A DNA stretch of 64,000 bases, taken from assembly GCF_949987535.1 (NCBI RefSeq), contig NC_080081.1, forward strand, positions 40,154,428 through 40,218,427. The letters run 5' to 3'. Below the pieces are notes generated by a model that did no database searches, was not told the origin of the DNA, and saw nothing but the letters and a program-made list of their open reading frames with translations. Position numbers and translations under genes: made by a program. This document shows positions 60,139 to 64,000 of the stretch, piece by piece. Position 1 is the stretch's first letter; every line of letters begins with the position of its first letter. Source of the DNA: Balaenoptera acutorostrata (lineage: Eukaryota > Chordata > Mammalia > Artiodactyla > Balaenopteridae).

Positions 60139-61144
60139 AAAGGTTACTTACTGTCCCAATCTCAAAGTACTGTTTTAAAGAGAGCATAGCTTGGATACAA
60201 GGAAAGCACTTACCCATCCCCAGTTAAGGAGTTAACAACTATACAATGAACTCAGGATGGATTACTTGTCACAAAAACCAGGACTCGGGCAAGACGATAT
60301 AAAAAAATTACTACATCTTTGAAATGTTGAATGAAAATAATTCCAGCACAGTTCATGTGATTAAATCTGTTTTCATTTAAACACACAGTCGGCACTTCTC
60401 TTCATCTTCAGGGCTTTCCAGCAGTTATTTTTATGATCAGTCCTTTAAAGAGGAATAGAAAATGTAACCTAGAGTCTTTCTCTGAATGAATTTTCCTTTC
60501 TCTCCACAATTTAAATTTCTTTGAAAAATGTTTTCCAAATCGATTTTAATCTATTACACTAATGAACAGAACTGTACATTTAGGATCAGTTTGTGAACAC
60601 AGTTGGAGGAATTACTGAAATATCGACTTTAAGAAACTCATTTGTGATTGTGACTACACCTAGAAACACAGAGAGAAAGAAACATTAGAAAGAGAAAAAG
60701 AGAACACCAGGCAGAAAAATGTATGGTGAAAATAAAGATAGGCATATAGATATGAGAATGTAGATAGTAGGAATCTTTTCAGTTCTCTCTAAATTGCATA
60801 GTCAAATTTAAGAAAAGAGACAGATATAATTTTATCAGTATGCTTTCAAAATATTTCTTAGCACATGCTAGGTCATAATTGTTTGTTCCTATACATACTT
60901 AATCACCCTCCTTTATTCTTGGGAAGGAGAAGATTGTCTGGCTAATTTCTTCAAAACCCTTTATATCATTGACTCCAACGAACTCTGGGATGGATTGGTG
61001 GACAACCAATTGGTTAATTTATCTATTGAATTATGCATATGCCTTGCTTTTTGCATATGAATTCATCCTATCTGAGTTTTTTTAGAGTGCAACATTTTCT
61101 ACAGTAAAACTAGTTTGTTCGTTTGTTTGTTTAACGTCCTGAAA
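59666..61144. other. unique DNA, no gene seen
   Basis: Nothing beyond the (CA)n tract at 60106-60132 and a short GTTT-rich patch at 61114-61133 is recognised. Confidence 0.5.
60106..60132. repeat. (CA)13 microsatellite
   Basis: Thirteen uninterrupted CA units followed by an interrupted 'agacaca'. Confidence 0.96.
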
Positions 61145-61327
61145 TAGTGGTTTCTAAAATGTGGTCCCTGGACTAGCAGGAGCAATATCACTTGGGAACT
61201 CATTCAAAATGCAGTCCTGCACCCTCATCCCAGACCTCTTGAACCAGAAACTCAAGTGATGGGGCCCAGAGGTCTGGGGTGTTAAGCCCCTCAGGTGATT
61301 CTGATCCTTCTAATTTGAGAACCGCTA
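61145..61327 (-). mobile_element. MER5A-like hAT-Charlie element, near full length
   Basis: About 183 bp, the size of MER5A (about 189). The ends 'tagtggtttctaaaatgtggtcc' and 'atttgagaaccgcta' are decayed forms of the CAGTGGTTCTCAAA terminal inverted repeats. The interior 'cacttgggaactcattcaaaatgca', 'cccagacctcttgaaccagaaactc', 'caggtgattctgat' matches the reverse of the consensus. Flanks tcctgaaa and gcctaaac agree at 5 of 8 positions, a decayed 8-bp TSD. Non-autonomous; never coded for protein. Confidence 0.88.
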
Positions 61328-62841
61328 GCCTAAACCCCACTCATTGTACAGTGAGCTGGACAGAGTAGGTGTCCACTAAAAATGACATGATTGCCTGTCC
61401 TACTTCAGTCCACGTGCACAGAAAACTAACAATTCAGGCTTAATTATATTTTGTTCACAGTCATGGTGATTGCTTACATGTGATAAGATAATCATAGCAA
61501 AGCACAACACCCTCTGTGCCTATTACATTCTGTGAGGGCATCTTGATTCAACTGGTTTCTAGTGTTTTTTCAGCGCAGACACTTTTCATTATTTTGCTAT
61601 TCATCATAATTACATATAACAGAAGGCCTAGTACCTGATGCTAGTGGCCCAGGTAGGTGGCTGATTATTTAAATAAGTTGATGAAAGTAGGAATAACAAA
61701 AACTTTTTAGTTTAAAACATGTAAATGTATAAACATATGTCAATCTGTTTTATGTAATGCCAGGGCCATCTTTTGGTTAGTTTCCTTAAAGAACTGTATT
61801 TTCTTTCTTGATTAACCCATACTATAATTCATCCATTTTTGTACTCTTTTAAGCACAAAATTTGCCAGAATTTAAAGATACATGTAAAGAAAGAAATTTT
61901 CATTGACTGAAAAAAAGCACAATGTAAGAGCTGTGAACTAAGTTTGATTTGGGGTCTAGCTAGGACTATCACCTGGGAGACAGCCCCTCACACAACTCCT
62001 AGGAATTGCTCCTAAGAGGTTGGGGGGAGGTCGGTATGTGTGTGATTTTTGTGAAGTGGGTACATGCAATCAAGTGCACACTTTGGCAGACGGTCGCTGC
62101 TAATCATGAGGAGCAGATGTCTCTGTTAATGATTTTAGTGCTTTTCTAGGTGTGGGAAGATGCAAGATATTGGACTCATATCTTCTGAAGCTATCTAACT
62201 ATCTGAAGGCCTCTTCTGCCATTTTTTCCCAGAGCACAGAGTACTTCATTCCTGGTCTTAGCCCTGAACTCCTTTCAGGGAGTGTTAAAGGTCAGTGACC
62301 ACAGTGGCCAGTGACCTAATCCTTGTGGAACCAGATGGTGAGGTACATTCTTTAGCTGACATTTTGATACAGAACTTTTCTGGATTTTTGTGATGTTTCC
62401 CTCCCAGCCTTTATATGTTTTACCCACACACAATTCAAAAGTAGTTTTTGTTTCATTTTTGTTTGGGTAATGTGCTTTCATTTTGCCTTTTACAGAAATC
62501 ACGGTAGTTTTCAGGAAAAAAACCTCATTATTTTACACTTACATTTTAATGATGCATAAAATATTTAATTAGATATTTATAAGAACAATTGCAATGAAAA
62601 GATCATATTAACTAAATTAGTCAATTAAAAAAAACAGCCTCAATATTAAGATCAAATTTGAAAACAATCAAAAGTAACCTGGTTAGCAGGCAGCAGGTGA
62701 GTGGGTGGGTGAGCACTGAAGTACAGAAGCTGGTGAACCAGAGAAGCTACCACCCTCTCCCCTTATCCTCAGTATCCAGTGAGGGAGTTCTGTCTTCAGG
62801 CTTTAGACAGCAACGGCGGGTTGATAAGTGACCCTCTAATA
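61328..62841. other. unique DNA, nothing recognised
   Basis: No gene or repeat family recognised between the hAT and Tigger elements. Open frames do not exceed 75 codons. Confidence 0.5.
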
Positions 62842-62843
62842 TA

Positions 62844-63086
62844 CAGTTACTCTTGAAGGACTTGGACTTGAACTCTGCGGGTCCACTTATATTCAGATTT
62901 TTTTCAAGAGTAAATACCATCAGTTCTACAGGAGGTTAGTTGAATCCCGGGATGTGGAACCATGGATACAGAGGAATCTCGAATAAGGAGGAATGAAACA
63001 GGAGGACCCAACATAAATTATTCATGGATTTTCCACTGTGGGAGAGGGTCAGCATCCCACACCCCATGTTGTTCAAGTGTCCACTG
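62844..63086. mobile_element. TcMar-Tigger MITE (MER2-like)
   Basis: 243 bp bounded by TA dinucleotides (62842-62843 and 63087-63088), the mariner/Tigger target duplication. Terminal inverted repeats start CAGT and continue with a shared CTTGAA block (left 'actcttgaaggac', right end inverted 'acacttgaacaac'). Internal 'aactctgcgggtccacttatattcag' and 'ggttagttgaatcccggga' match Tigger-type MITEs. Non-autonomous; no transposase remains. Confidence 0.88.
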
Positions 63087-63088
63087 TA

Positions 63089-64000
63089 TTAGGCTATAGG
63101 CTAATATACTAGGTTCTCAGACTCAGTTAACCTTGTTTGATTCCTTCTATTTAGATGATGGTAAATTTGGGGGCTTGGGCTGAGTGATTATTATCATTAG
63201 GAAACTTTGAATGGTCTAACTCCATGGGAAGTCAGTTATGAGGATGCTCTGCCTTTATTTACATTTTTTTTTTTCATTTTTGGTTTCTGTGTAAGTAAGT
63301 TGAACATCTGTTTCTCATTAAAGGTGCAGTGCTCACAGAGGAGAACTGAAACAATTTTTTTTGAAATATCTCATGCGGGACTTTGACTCTAATGGAGGCT
63401 CAACTCTGCTATGGGTGATGGAGTAGAGGTGGTGATGGAGGAGGGATACATTCCTGTCTCCAAAATAATAATTTTAACTCCAAAATACTATGTTTATTCA
63501 AATCGTATTTCATTTTAAATAATAGTTGACTCCATTATCATTAACTAGTCTCCATTTGTTACCGTACTTTCTTAATATTGCATGCAGCTTAATGAGTGTT
63601 TTCTGACATGGCTATATTCACCTTATAGTCAATAAGAAATACTGCAAGATGAATTTTAAAGTCCTGTAAGTCATACTCATTAAGTATTGAAGAAGCATGG
63701 TTCTGTTACTTGTCCTGATGTTTCTTATTAAAATCATAGTAAAATATACAAGTGTTACCTGTCATGAAAGAGAATGGAAAGACAAATATACCGCATATGT
63801 TTTCTTGCCATGTTGATCAAAACAAAACAATAGCCTAGCTTTAGGGACTAGTGAAAAGAGGATGAAATGAGTAGGGAGCCAAAATCAGGAAAACATCATA
63901 TTCACTGCAAGGGTAGGAACTCCAAAGTACCAATGTTGCTAGACCAATGTACCTTTTACTGATTACAGGTAATAGTGTGGGGTTACTTCCAAGAATTTTG
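63089..64000. other. unique DNA to window end, nothing recognised
   Basis: AT-rich, T-runs at about 63266-63274; no gene or repeat family recognised. Confidence 0.5.

Noticed and set aside
1..64000. CRISPR array, operon or other prokaryotic system
   Set aside because: All repeats are mammalian interspersed elements or microsatellites; no regularly spaced repeat/spacer arrangement and no bacterial-type gene density.

Overview
This window is AT-rich, CpG-poor mammalian nuclear DNA with no host protein-coding gene that I can support. The interspersed repeats point to a cetartiodactyl and most likely a whale or dolphin. There are tRNA-Glu-derived CHR-type SINEs at 2472, 18771 and 22391 (minus), and LINE-1 copies with cetartiodactyl-style 3' ends. 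I saw no ruminant BovB/Bov-A elements and no pig PRE-1 SINEs. The species call is inference from repeat families, not from a gene.

Layout. 1-12.7 kb is single-copy-looking DNA with old MIR, L2 and L1M relics and one CHR SINE. 12.7-17.3 kb holds two 5'-truncated L1 copies of one subfamily in opposite orientation: 12739-14728 (+) with a 14-bp target-site duplication (TSD), and about 15901-17290 (-). 17.3-48.9 kb is a long gene-poor stretch with two more CHR SINEs, several MIRs, an old hAT element at 31135-31465, an L1 3'UTR fragment at 38.8 kb, microsatellites and small tandem duplications. 48919-54846 (-) is a near full-length L1 (about 5.9 kb) with a perfect 12-bp TSD, a 5'UTR of about 870 bp, a broken ORF1 and a broken ORF2. 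54.9-64 kb is again mostly unique DNA, with (TG)n/(CA)n tracts, a polypyrimidine tract containing a perfect mirror repeat, a TSD-flanked pure poly(T) insertion, a MER5A-like hAT fragment and a Tigger-type MITE.

How it works together: the only proteins recognisable here belong to LINE-1 (ORF1p, an RNA-binding coiled-coil protein, and ORF2p, an endonuclease/reverse transcriptase), and every copy is disabled by frameshifts or stop codons. The CHR SINEs and the orphan poly(A) insertion are the kinds of product L1 machinery makes in trans. The window therefore reads as an intergenic region or large intron shaped by retrotransposition. I did not find an undescribed multi-gene system. The most useful leads are a possible L1 3' transduction, an orphan poly(A) insertion, an H-DNA-type mirror repeat, a 53-bp exon-like segment and a mutated endonuclease active-site motif.
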